From: Trichuris trichiura
Taxonomy: Eukaryota > Nematoda > Enoplea > Trichinellida > Trichuridae
Direction: 5' to 3'
Length of the DNA stretch: 64,000 nucleotides
NCBI GenBank assembly: GCA_037903355.1
Contig: JBAJFE010000009.1
Location: 1,240,001 to 1,304,000, forward strand
Position numbers and translations under genes: made by a program. Of the stretch, positions 13,401 to 25,580 are shown in pieces (positions within the stretch are counted from its first letter, which is position 1; each line of letters begins with the position of its first letter). A model generated the notes under the pieces. That model searched no databases. It saw only the letters and a program-made list of their open reading frames with translations, and was not told the origin of the DNA.

Positions 13401-16400
13401 TGCATTTTTTCCAAAGTAGCGATGAGAAGCGGTTTTGTTTTTACAGTATTCAGGAATTCAGGTTCCTTTTCGTCTGATAGCACCTGATAAAGGCTGGTCA
13501 GGTTTTTTTCGCGTAATTTTACTATCCGTCATTTCAAGCGCAATGCTTATTACTGGCGACGCTTAAATTTTTTTTTCGTCAGCTGTCCTTTGGTTTCCGA
13601 TCTTATCAAAGCTGAACGGTGCTGCGGCAGTTACGATAAGATCTCCTGCTTGATTACAGGATTTTTTTGTTGCCGATATGTAAGCTTTTATTCTTGAGAC
13701 GACGGTGGGCCCATTTTCCTTTCGTAACTTTGCTATATGGTTTTGGCAAATGCCGAACTCGCGCTGCTATAATCGGATCGCCAGCTGCTGCGGTATCTTG
13801 TACGAAAATCAGTCAGTTCGTTGGCTGATACGTGTGGAAAGACTATGCTTTTTTTTCTGTAATGCTCAATTGAACAGAATAGCTCGAAAGATAAGCGATT
13901 GGACATTTAACGACGTGATGTGATTGATACGATTTTATCAGTGATTCATTGAGCGTGTTAAAGTCTTGTTCTTTTTGTTTTTATGCAAAACAGTGTAGCT
14001 TTTTCCGGCCTGCAGCGAACTGAAAACAAGAATTGCGATCGCGCAGATTTCTGCAGGCAACGGTATCTATCGCATACACATTGATAAACTAACTAAGCGT
14101 TTCTTTTTTTACGCGTACTTCGTCGTTAAAAAGCCGTTTAGTTTTTGCGTATTCAAATCATGTCTTGCGAAGAGCAAGGTTGCTCCACTCCGTTGTGAGC
14201 CTTCTCTGTTGACTATAACCTTGAAAATAAGGCTCTCTTTCTAAGGGCCATTTCAACACTCCAATGCTTATAGGATAGTCACGATTCGTGATCAGCATGT
14301 GTTGTCAAATGTGGATGCTTTATTCGAAGGTTTCGTAGTTTAAACTTTTAAAATAATTGAAGCTTGTGCATTGCTCTTCTTTAACAGTGAGTTACGCTTC
14401 GTATAATTTATCGGAATTGTCCGAACTGCACTCAGTTTCACATTTTTGCCCTTAGCGAAGGAAGCTTTCTATTTTTCCAAGTTTTTCGTATTGTTACTAA
14501 CATAGGCACTTTCACTGTTCGCTAGACTGGCAGCATGTTAGTTTAAAGTACGAAAAGCGACTATAATTTAAACACGCAGCCCATTGCTTGTATATGCGGA
14601 TAAGTCGAAAAATATTCAACTATCCAACAACGGTGGTTGTTGCGTTGGTAAAGAAAAACTATGTTTCTCTTGTTTAAGGAATGTATAGCCATGCTTATTT
14701 TATTGCGATTTCTTATCCGTTGGTTAAGAGCTTGGATTCCAGTGGGTGCGTTAGTTTGACCTTTTTCTTAGCGGAACTTTGTAAGGTAGTTTACTGTAAG
14801 TTTTCGTCTTATTTTTAGAAATAAGCATGCCTTACTGAGAGGTAAGTGGCAAATGCAGCTTCAATTGTATTTAATTTCTTTTAAGTTCAGCCGCAGCGCA
14901 CATAGCGCTTTCGCATTTGTTCTTACTCAGAAGGCGTACATACTTAGGCGAACTGAGAAATATCCGTTCGTAGTACATAACGCGTTTCGTGTCCAACTTT
15001 TCAGTATTCATTGAGTTCTTAAGGTTAAACCCATTGCCACTGGTTGGAATTGTATAATGACCATATGCTTAAGCTCCGTTTGCGTGTCAAGTCCATAAGT
15101 AAATCAGTCGCGTCTCAAAATTCTTATCATTATTTTGAGACATGTCTAACGTTGTAATTTGCATATTTCTGCAGCATGCCACGAGCCGCTGAATCAGTCC
15201 GGCTTTTTCCTGGAAGGTGGCAACGTATACTGTCCGAAAGATTACCACTCCAGATTTGGCGTCCGATGCGGCCTTTGTAATCAGTTCATCGAAGGAGACG
15301 TAACCAACTTTTTGAACAAATCCTTTCATCCGAACTGCTTCAAATGCGATCGATGCAAGTGAGTGCATCCGCCCGAGCGGAAAAGGGAAGAATTTATTGG
15401 TTCGTTTTGCTTTTATTTTCTTTTTGCAGGCGAGTTATCCCGGCCGGCTCCGTAACTTGCACGGAAAAGGAAAACTTGTGTCAGGATTGCGCCGAGTTGC
15501 TAAAGTCACCAACGGACGGCCCATCAATGACGCAGGATTCCTTGGTTGTCCCTCACGATGGTTTGGACCTTACGGACTCCATGAGTTCGCCGGCAGGTAA
15601 AGGAATTATCCGTCAAATGGGCAATTACTTTTCTCATGTATGCGGATAGGGTGATAATGAGCTAATTTGCATATTTTAAATATTTAGCCCTCTACTTGCT
15701 TTTTTTTTTAGTTTGCGCAGCATGTGATCAATGCATAAGCAGCGGTCAAGTACTTCTCGCCTTGGATACCCAATGGCATACTTGGTGTTTCAAGTGCACC
15801 GTTTGTCATTGCGTGTTGCACGGCGAATACATGGAAAAGTATTTGCAATGCATTCTTCTTAATCGTTGGTCGGATCGCACTTTGCCGCTTGTAGAGATGG
15901 GTTACCGTACTGCGTTCGCGATTACGACTTGCAGTTTGGCATAAAGTGCCACGAATGCAATAAGTACATCAGCGGAAGGGTTCTTCAGGTTATCCACTGT
16001 CTGCTTTCCGTGTTTGTTTGCTTTATTGTTTGCTTTTAAGGCGGGAAACTTTCATTTCCATCCCAATTGCGCCCGGTGCAGTCGATGCGAAGCCCCATTC
16101 TTGGACGGTCAGGAAATGTACATGCACGGTAATAATAGGCGGGAATTTGACCATTTTGCGACTTATTGTTGCAATGTTGTAGGCAACGAAATCTGGCATC
16201 CATCTTGCAACGAAATTAGGGCTAACGATACTATGGTAGAATTCGTTGGTTGCTTTAGGCTTTTTATTTTTAAAAAATCATTGCAGCGCAGCGTAACCGC
16301 TCACGTCCATCGAACTAGTCCGCAGTTGCCGAAATATTCGGTCGACTTTGGTCGCCATCTGCTCTACATGTACTTGCTACCGGAACCCAATATGGGTTAT

Positions 16401-19297
16401 TTGAAGCAACCCGTTTCGCCCTACCCGCCGAGGACGCAACAATTTCATACTCCTCAAGGTAAATTGTTTTCACCTTTAATTAACGTATATATATATACAT
16501 ATAGCCTTTTTAGGTAATCAAGTGAAGATAAGGCGTTCCAGAATATCCATGCTAAAGACTGGTATGCAGAAGTTGGGTAAAAAAAGGGAATATTTCTAGA
16601 TTAACAAGTCAGAATTATTGCTCCCCTTAAGCTGAAGCTTTGGAAGAGTCGTCGCCTCGTCCACGGTCTCCCGCCATGAACAACGAGGAGCCGATCGAAT
16701 TGTCCCATTATCCCGGTGGCCACGCCCCGGCGCCAGGCGAATTAGCCCCTATAGAAAGAGACGATTTTCCCGCTCCACCGTATCCTTACGCAGTGGATGG
16801 TCAGTACGCTATTGCAAAGCTTATTTCCTAACTAGAGCTGTTTCAGAGTTCAAACGACGCCTCTCTTCAAATGAGCGCCTTGACGAGGAGGACGCAATGG
16901 ACAGCCATAGCGAATCCCGAATTTTGAAAGCCGAGCAGGAATTGAATAGAATCAAAGAAGAGTCGTCGCTAGCGAGAGTTTTTGTTCAAGAATTGGAAGT
17001 GAGCCTCAATGCTTTCCGCTTAAATGTTGCCGTTCTTTTTTCGTCGCGTGTAGCACGCCTACCGGTCTCGCATTGTCTTCAGCGCTGAGAGACCAGTCGA
17101 GCTCGTTGCGCGCGGGCAACTGGTCCGCAGCGCTTTGTCCATTGATTGGTCTGTCCAAAAAAGGGCGTCAATCACTGGGAACCAAGCGCCGTCCATTGCG
17201 ATTTTGGTTTGGCCATTGCGAAATGATTTAAAAAGCTGTTTTCGTTGTCGTCAATCCCAGTGATCCTGAAAGTTTGCAAGCGCTGTTTTCGCTATTTTCA
17301 AACATCCTGTGCAAAGTGGGTCATATTTGGGCAGCAAGAGCAATAGTGGGACAAGCGGCACTCCATTGGTCATTAACAATTAAAATTTACGGGCGTTGTA
17401 AATTGCGACACGTGACCGTTTGCGCGCGCGTCGGTAGAACGGTCCTGTTTTTGCGCGGTAACGTCGTCGCTGTCGCACCTTCGTCTATTTTCGGTTTTGT
17501 GAATTAAGGTAATCTTTGAAAACGTTGTAGCCTTTCGCTTGACGTGACGCCCGTCGGGCGCCCAACTTCAATTACACGTATTGTTCAACTGAACCTGAAC
17601 ATTACAGCACAACGTTAGCGTTACGTCCCGCCTTGCGCGGATAGAGGGTTTTGGGGCGATACGGCGACTTTGTAAAAAAAGAAAGGAAAAAACGTTTTGT
17701 TGGTTGTTCCACTGTTCTCTAGCCAGTTGCTTGTTCTGTTGCTTTTTTTCCTCGATTCAATTCAAGCGAGTGAGCGCGCGCTCTCTTGAAACTTGCTTCT
17801 TTTTTGTTGCTTTGCTTTTAGAATCTCACATTTTGTTATGTTTTTTTAGAATGAACTTAAAAAGTCAAAGGTGCCGCTGCACGTTGACCCGAGGTCGTCG
17901 TCTCGTACGCCGAGCGCAAACCGAATGCCGCACTTGAAGTGCCGCTATGATTCACCGATAAATGCATGTACGTGGCCGCTTTGACTGTGTTGTGTGTGTG
18001 TGAGGCCTGCTGAAAACATTGTTTGCAGCACCGTCACGCTATTTGAATCGTCCAAGACCTTGGCAATGGTGGGACAAGAACAAAGCCTTGACGGCCACTA
18101 TACCGTACGCGCAAAGTAAGTGCAATAAGGGCTTCCTTGCAGCGTAGAGATTATTAGCTTGACCAACCGGCGACAAAGGCGGTTGACTTTTCTTTTAACG
18201 ATTCATTGAAGCGCTAGTTGCTTGTTTATGTCCGAATTGCGGTGCGCAATGTTGGGCGCTTTATTGACGCAGCTTTTATTGGCCAAATCGGTTTGGCAAC
18301 CGATGGTCATAAAATGGCGGCACTAAAAAAAGTGCAAATATGAGCGTTGAATCCAAAGTGTTATATTCGATAGAAGACGCGCTGTGTTTGGCTTTCCTTG
18401 TCGCCTCATTTGCTCTCCCCTTAAAGCCCGCTCTCTCTCTCTCTTAGGCAGGCGCAGCTGTTCGTTTGAAGAATGCGCATTCATTGAGCTCTTTCAGGAA
18501 CGGGGTGCCTTGGATGGCTAATTTATCGTCGGCCCTACTGGCAGGCATCCAAAATGTGAATGCACGTGCTTGAACTTTTAATTTAAGCGTTTTCCGTCCA
18601 AGCAGTCAATTCTCCGCGATTTTTCTAAAGGCGGCAATTTCGTTTTTTGCCTATTTTCAGTTCCCAAGGCGGGATACGGTCTCAGCCCGAAAGCTGCCAC
18701 CATCCCTCATTCGAACGTTGGTGCACTCTTCGTAAGCGCTCCATTCCAACAGGCGACTAATTTGTTTACCTTTTTCCCTCGTTTTTTTACAGGATTTGCA
18801 TTGCAAAGAGATGAACGCCACGTTCAGTTCGGACATGTCCGATCGTAGGCTCACGGCGTCTCTTCGAAGCGTGCATAATTGATGACGGCTTTATTTCAGG
18901 GTCCTACATGATGACGTCAGCGTCTGGTTCATATGATCGTTATCAGCCGGCCTACGGATCGGGCGTTTTGCGTAGTTCGCTACCCGACATGAGCAAACCG
19001 CCCAAGGTGAGTTTTAAAAGCCACTTCCAACAGGGCACCCATAGCCTAGCCGGGCTAAATTGTAGATATATCATTACGACGAGATAGTGACAACGAACAA
19101 AAAATTGCCCGAAGATGTGGATCGATGCCACCTTGAGGTAGTAGTTTGGCCGATCAAAAGCCGGCGCTCATTTTTCTTTTAAGCGTCATCTGAGTCGCAA
19201 CGAGTTCGAAGGTCTTTTCCATATGACTCCAATAGAATTCTACAAGCTTCCAGAGTGGAAGCGAATCAATCTGAAGCGTCGAGCAAAATTGTTCTGA
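10408..19297 (+). CDS. unc-115: UNC-115/abLIM actin-binding LIM protein
   Basis: Nineteen exons close in frame to 688 residues: 10408-10489, 11133-11228, 15175-15358, 15430-15596, 15712-15838, 15895-15988, 16041-16128, 16183-16235, 16287-16458, 16514-16576, 16632-16799, 16847-16998, 17850-17967, 18029-18115, 18661-18731, 18793-18844, 18900-19006, 19066-19137 and 19184-19297. Order of parts: basic N-terminus; four LIM domains (residues about 32-88, 93-150, 178-236 and 240-297, with Cys/His zinc ligands such as HVKCFVCAACHEP and HWxxxCFKC-type spacings); a linker with IERDDFPAPPYPY; a coiled-coil-like stretch (AEQELNRIKEESSLARV); then the villin headpiece (628-688) ending YKLPEWKRINLKRRAKLF. 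Known relatives link Rac signalling to actin in growth cones and axon guidance. Four LIM domains follow the mammalian abLIM layout; C. elegans UNC-115 is usually described with three. The headpiece ends exactly at the stop, as in the family. The start at 10408 makes the exon 1/exon 2 junction in phase directly before LIM1. The gene is convergent with the ETS gene. Confidence 0.93.
11229..15174 (+). other. large intron 2 of the abLIM gene
   Basis: This is a 3.9-kb intron splitting LIM1 between its two zinc fingers. I see no coding exon or clear repeat in it. Its size contrasts with the roughly 50-100 bp introns between most downstream LIM exons, so it may hold regulatory sequence. Confidence 0.7.
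16999..17849 (+). other. intron 12 of the abLIM gene
   Basis: This 0.85-kb intron follows the coiled-coil exon. It holds a short inverted pair: TCAATCACTGGGA-type sequence near 17170, with its near reverse complement near 17255. I see no exon. Confidence 0.6.
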
Positions 19298-20164
19298 CCA
19301 GCCGGTCGATGGAACCATTGCCGCTACTAATACTACTATACTACTTTGCCGCTAGTCGTCGTCAGTGTGTTTGCTCTTTTTCAAGCCCAACTGCAAGTAT
19401 ATTCAAAATGGCCGAGTTTTGCAGATCGACACGAAACGCGGTTGGATCGCTCGCATCGACGCTGTCGCTTTTTGTTGTTCTCCTGTATAAGCAGCACGTC
19501 TATGGCCCCTTTTTAGAAGTTTTGTCACCCTTTCACCCCGCTCCTTAACCGTTGGCATTAGGCAGCTTAGTGCTTGGTTAACGCTGTCGCTCAGTTAGAC
19601 GAGACGAGAAGTAATAAATGAAAACGAACAAAACAGAAGAAAATGCCAAAGCTTAATAGAACGACACGACGGAGGAGGAAGCGCAGTAGTTATGCAAGTT
19701 ATTTTTTCTTCAAAACAGCTGGATAGAAAGAGGAGGGGAGCGGTTGGCCTCAAAAGTGAGCCTTTGGGAGACAGTACGAAGACAGAGAGAAGAGAAGTAC
19801 GTCAAAGGAAAGCGCTACTGGAAAGAAAAGAAGATCGATCCTACAGCAACATCATCATCGGCTTTCCGGACGAAGCGTTTGAAGACGGCCAAGGCGGAGG
19901 AGGAGGAGACAAGAGCGGCAGTCTTTGAAGAACATTGAAATTTCCGCAGCAACGCTTCGGTTGTTTGGTTGGAACTCTGCCGGCCCCCTCTCTATATGTT
20001 TAAGCGTTGTTGATATCTCACCAGGACACGACGAATCAACGAAATGTCGGCAAAAATTGGGAACGGGTAAATTTAGTAAAACCAAAGAAAGGTGGCGGTG
20101 CAGGCGCAAGCGCGCAACAAGAGCAAATCAAAACACTGCCAATGGATGGCGCCTGAGGATATGA

Positions 20165-23100
20165 CTACCGTAATTCAAGACACATTGAGTCGGGACTTTG
20201 CCATCGCTTTGCCTGCTGTTCACCGGCTCCTCCTGGGCCGGGCGATTGACCAACGGATACGTCAACTGCATCCATACATGCCCGTACACCACCGATTGAT
20301 TCAGCCGCGTCGTCGTCACAACCTCCTCCTCCTCCGCGTATACCCATCTGTTGGTGTACCTCTTCGGCAGTCATGCCTAGTAGTTGAGTCAAGTCGCAAA
20401 CAAACCGGTATACGTATCTCTTTCCAGCAGTTTTGTGAATTATATTCTTGTCGTAATAATAGCGTAGACCTCTGGACAACTTTTCGTAGTTCATCTGCAA
20501 CAATATGTAAAGATAGAGAGAGCCAAGAAGTCCCCCCTTAAGTCGCTGGTTTCTCCTTCTTTCTCTCGCTCACTCTGTTTCTCCTTTGCTCCTAACGAGC
20601 AGCCGTTTGCCTAATTGTCATGTCGCAGGGTCTGACTGAGGGCATAAATCTCACGGATGGATGGCGAGCGCTTTGGAACAATTGCGCAAGCGTTCAACTT
20701 TCCAAAGTACAACGCCAACGCGTAAGAAGCACGCGCGCTCTTCATCCTTCTCCGACGGAGAAGGAGAAGGAGAAGGATGAAGAGCAGAAAAAAGAAAGAA
20801 GGCAAATAATAAGGATGCCTTCGTTGTTCGCCTATTATACATATATAGTACAGTGCGTAAAATTTTTCAAACTTACCTTAGGCTTATTCTTGCGGACTCC
20901 CCAACGACGAGCCACCTCGTCCGGATCGATCAATTTGAATTCCCAACCGTCGCCTGTCCACGAGATGAAACTTTTGCATGATCGGCTCATGAGCAATTCA
21001 AGCAAAAACTGCCATAGTTGAATGGGACCAGAACCTAACGAAAAGTCAGACTTGTACTTTGCATTGGCAACAACGACGTTTTCGCCCCTACCGGAATAGC
21101 TGGTCAAGCTGAGCGGGCTAAGCGATGAAGTCTGTCGTTCAAAGTCGGACGGCGTAGCGCACGGACTAAGGTAAGTTGGTGGCATGCCAACTGGGTGCTG
21201 ATGATGATGATGCATAGCTACTAAGGCGGTTGGAGGTTCGGCTGTCGGATAGCCTCCACGCTGATAGGAGGCAGCCGACGAATTCCTTTGCGCTCCGGCA
21301 CTAGTTTGCAAAGCTGTGGCGCTTGCCGAGGAAGGCTGGCCTGAATTACAGTAGGCTGTAGCCGGCGGAGGTTGGTAATGGGCAGACGGTGATCTCGAAC
21401 AAGCTGCGGTCCAACAGTATTCAGGCAGAGTATGCAACGGCTGCAGGTTCGACTGAGGCGATACCTGAGCACCGGGAGCCGACGTTGGGGTAGCAGCTAC
21501 CATGGCGGGCATTGGTGGCACGGCCGGCGGCCGGAAGCAGAACACGCTTGCGTCGGTCATGTTTTTAGCTAAAAGAAAAAAACGCATCGTCCAATCAGCG
21601 GCTTCTTCCCTTAAAACATTTTCTCTACGGGAGATCGACAGCCGGCATGCAAACGCGTCATCATATTAGGTGGCATCCTTAATGATGCACGAACAAATCC
21701 ATCAGCGCCCAGCTGCCGGCAAGTCACCGTGGGTGCCATTCTTAACTGATCACATCAACACACAACAATGCAAACCAAAGATCAATTGTAGGAGAGCAGC
21801 GGCCGTCAAAAATGGGGAAACGCCAAAGTTAGAGAGAGAGCTCTTTGTTAGGCGGCAAGAGATGCACTGTAGGCTGATGGGTAAACAGACGAGCCAAGTT
21901 TGAAAGGGAGTGACAGAGAGAGAGAGAGAACGAGCGCGCTGGCGCGAGAGACACGGAGAGAGAGTATCAATGAAAGCGAACGAACTTGAAGAGACGAACG
22001 CCAGTAAGGGTGCAATCAGATCAAGCTGAAAGCGACCTCGTCGGCCGGTTATGGGCGACAACCAGCTTTCACGAAGCGCCGCCGCCGCTCCGGCATGCAC
22101 GCGCAAGGCGAAACGACGACCGACCAACAAGAGTTCAGCTTTTTGGACGACAAAGCGGAATAAATGGAAAGTTTTGAAAAAGAATGACCAAAAAAGGTTC
22201 CGCTCTGCTTCGCTCAGGACCAGCCGCTAACCAACCAGCCCTCGTGCTTGGCCCGATGGCTTCCAAATGAAGGTTGCCTATGTGTACTGCGCCTCTACAC
22301 GCCTAATAGGGGGCTGCCAAAGGAATCAAAGAACAAACGCGCTTAGTCTGCGCCCCCGCCCTTTGCTATTTTGCATATCTGGCCGGCATAATATGGGAAA
22401 CAAAACTTATCTCTCTCTCGGACAGACAACGCGCGCGTCACGTAGAGAGAGAGCGGTAGCAGCAGGGTGAAGAGCTTGCAATGACGGGCATGACCGAAGC
22501 GCGGAAGTGATCCTTTACCGACTCTTTTCACGCTTTGTGTTTGTCCGATCATTGTTGGCCGCCAAACTGGCTGTTTGCAAATGGCAAAAGCCAAAAAGAC
22601 AAAAATTTGCCAAGCGCTGATGGATCGCTGTTTGCCAGCGACGTGGCCCCAACCGGCCGGCTGCTGGTCTGCCCTTTTTTACAGTAAGATTTCAACTTAC
22701 TCTGTTGCATTGGTCCGGCGCTGCTGTCCGCTTGTCCATAGGCGCCCTGATTGGGTGACGCATGAATAATCGACTCGTTAATATATGCAGTGGCGATATG
22801 CAAATCGGATGACGAGTCGCTAACGCTCTGCGGATCGTCGTAAGACGATGCCGCTGGACTACCACCTTTGCCGTCGCATTCGTAGCCGCCTCCTCCTCCA
22901 GCGTCGTTTAGATAACATGTGCCACCTCCGAAGCGAAAGTAAGGCTCGTTGACGCAAAATGCATCCGGTTCCTTCAAAGAGTCCTTTTGCATTGTATCCA
23001 AGTGTTCCCAGAGAATATCGCCAACAAATGGAGGTGACCGATTCAAAAATTCCTCCCGCGTTAGCGAACACAACTCTCGTCCGTCAAGCGCGTAGTGTTC

Positions 23101-25580
23101 AATCACCACGCCGTTCAGGGAAAACTCCCGTATTGCCCAAAAAAGCCACTGTCGTACCTGGTGAGGCGACCAAAAAACGGGATCTGCAACGGAGATACAT
23201 AGGGGAAATGTTAGTAATGCGTCAGTGTTCTTACTTTTTGGAATGTTCAACTTTGCCCGTTCGGCGTCAAAGCTTGAATAGCTGGAGCGCAAGGCTTCGG
23301 ACAGTTTCTGGTTGGTACCCGGCGTTAGCGGAGGTAGCTGAGGCAGAGCGTCTGCAAGGCGGAGGCGGAGTTATTGGAATAGGCAAAAACTAGCCCTCAT
23401 CAACTATAAGACTATTGCCCTATGCTTTTTCGGTCCCCTCTTAGCGCAGGCGGCCAAAGGGGCATCGCCAGCCGGTCAACGCTAGGCGCCAGCCGGCTTA
23501 AGCAATCCTAGCTTTGCTACATGCCTACCGTACGTACTCTATGCGTAGTGCCAAATCTACGGTTTTAATTATCCTCCGCTGATGCAAACAACCAATGGAC
23601 AGCTAACCGGATGTTGGGCTTACAAACGATGTCGCGCCTGCCCGACACCCTAATCCTCCTTGTTAAGCATATTCAATGCGCGTAAAGGCACAATCTCGGC
23701 GGACAAGGCGAGCCGCCGCCGCCGCCATCGAGTCAGCGAAATTAGCCCCTGTCACTTTTTTTGCTCAAATTGCCCTCAAAGCAAACGACAGTTTTTCAAG
23801 TCTGGGCCCGGAAGCGGCCCGCCTTTGCTACGTCATGTGTCGTCCATGTGTGGAGACTGGTCTTGCGCCGCGCGTGACCTACCGATGTTGCGAACCAACG
23901 CTGCTAGTCTGCTCCTTGCCGCCACCATGGTCATCGCCTCCTCGCTAGAACGTCGCCGTAGAGTAAAAATGGACGTGAGGACAACGACGACGACAACGAC
24001 TACGCTCGGCCAATTGTGAATGAACGTACTCGAATGAATGACCAAGCGTGGCCTTGAATAGGCGCGCGCGTCCTCGGTTCATTCATGCTTCGTCGTTCGA
24101 CTGACCTGGTAGCGCCGCAAGCGAGGAACGGTTTGGCGCAGCTACAAAAAGACCCTACTCTGACACGCCTGCCTGACTTGGCACAAAGCTGCCACGAAGA
24201 TGGCCAATTGTGAAACATCGACCGTGCCGGCGATCGGAAGTCGAGGCCATTCTCACGGTTCGCATCCGCCCAAGGTGTCCCTTTCGAAGGAGGCCGTCAA
24301 GAGTATAAGCGGCTGAATTTGTTGAATGTTAGAAAGGGACGATAAGCCGCGGCAAGTATTTCCCATCCGCGGGCGTCCTATCGCTTTGGCTCGAATCAAC
24401 ACCTACGCCTGTTTACCGGCATCCCCACCAGCCGTCCATGACGCGCGACCATATCTGCCGCGACCGAGTAAACAAGTCGCGCGGAGAAAAACAAGTCACC
24501 CTATACAAGCATTGGTGGTTCCTTGTCGATTACCGATGGTCGGTCATCTTGGCAACTCAAGCAAAAGGAAGGAAATGCAAATATCCGTCCGACTTTTTTG
24601 CTCACCCTCTTCAACACGCCAACGCTTAAAACAAGGCCAAAGTAGGCCAAGCGGCAATTACCGTTGGGATCTATGATTGTAGCTGGTCGTGATGACCCTA
24701 ACGTACCTTCAAGTTCGCCTTCAATCCTTTTTCCGGGTCGTCGGCTGCCGGACGGAAGCGACGCTAAGGGCATGGCCTGCAATGGTCTTTTACTTTGACT
24801 AAGGTGGTCCGAAAGTTGATTGGTTTCCTTCCGGAAAAACCTTGGAGAAGTTTACGGATCAACTTCTCGGCTCATTGAGGGTCAACGGATAGTTGCACGT
24901 CAAGGCCACTTGACACGCCTACGAGCTGCGTGTCGCCGTCATGAGTCATCGAAAGGAGCAAGGGCTCAGCTCCAAACTCTCATTCAAGGACGCGCCAAGT
25001 ACCCGCGGGTGGCAAAGCGTGAGAATTTGTCTCTTTTCTTTCTTTCTTGCCGGCCGCAAAGGTTATCCAGTCGACGACTACACGCAGCGTCAGCGCACCG
25101 GAAGTGCAAAGTCCTACTTTTTACGCCAGCCAAATGCACTTTTTTTGCAAAGTCAAAAAGCGACGGCTTAAAGGTCTTCTTCACCTTTGCTGCCCCTTTG
25201 TGTTATTATTATTATCGAAATGCTAATGTTCAACAACGATAAGCAACGGGGTGTTCAAAACGGAGTGTATTATTCTCTGCTAAAGCGGCGGCAAGAAGGA
25301 ATACGTCTCTTTTTTTCCTTTTTTTTCTACCCGCGGCATAGTGTAGGCAAAGAAGTCTATGATACTTACGAGTGAAAATGATCCCGTTGTCATGCAGTTG
25401 CATAGGTCGGCGAAGGCGACTGGCCAGGCAACTTCCGCCGGAAGTGAGCGCTTCTTCCGGATTTAAGGCGTGGTGGTAGAAGTCGGCGCAGGAGACGAAA
25501 GAGGATGAGGCGCCATTGATATTTCGGTGCATTGAGCCGATTAGGGTCTGTTGGGCGCTGTTAACTCGTACGGCTGCCAT
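20165..25580 (-). CDS. ETS1/ETS2/Pointed-type transcription factor
   Basis: Five exons on the minus strand sum to 1833 nt (610 residues), all in phase: 25580-25370, 23351-23235, 23183-22701, 21568-20877 and 20494-20165. The first coding exons contain [16 protein letters not shown], then [17 protein letters not shown], which resembles the ETS1 segment before its Pointed domain (around Thr38 of human ETS1; here TPG rather than TP-S). The Pointed/SAM domain lies at about 110-175 ([19 protein letters not shown] ... [16 protein letters not shown]). A long low-complexity middle part is rich in Ala, Pro, Gln and His. The ETS domain (about 455-536) has [31 protein letters not shown] and, across the last intron, [20 protein letters not shown]. 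The GLRYYY helix reads GGA(A/T) in known members. ETS1/Pointed factors act downstream of Ras-MAPK. A 74-residue Gly/Asp-containing tail follows the ETS domain. The start is the ATG at 25580; an in-frame upstream ATG at 25643 would add 21 residues. The 5' exon is assigned from its donor and phase only. Confidence 0.9.

Noticed and set aside
23660..24019. Plus-strand open frames opposite the ETS introns, rich in Arg/Thr
   Set aside because: They are low-complexity translations of GC-rich intronic DNA of the ETS gene.
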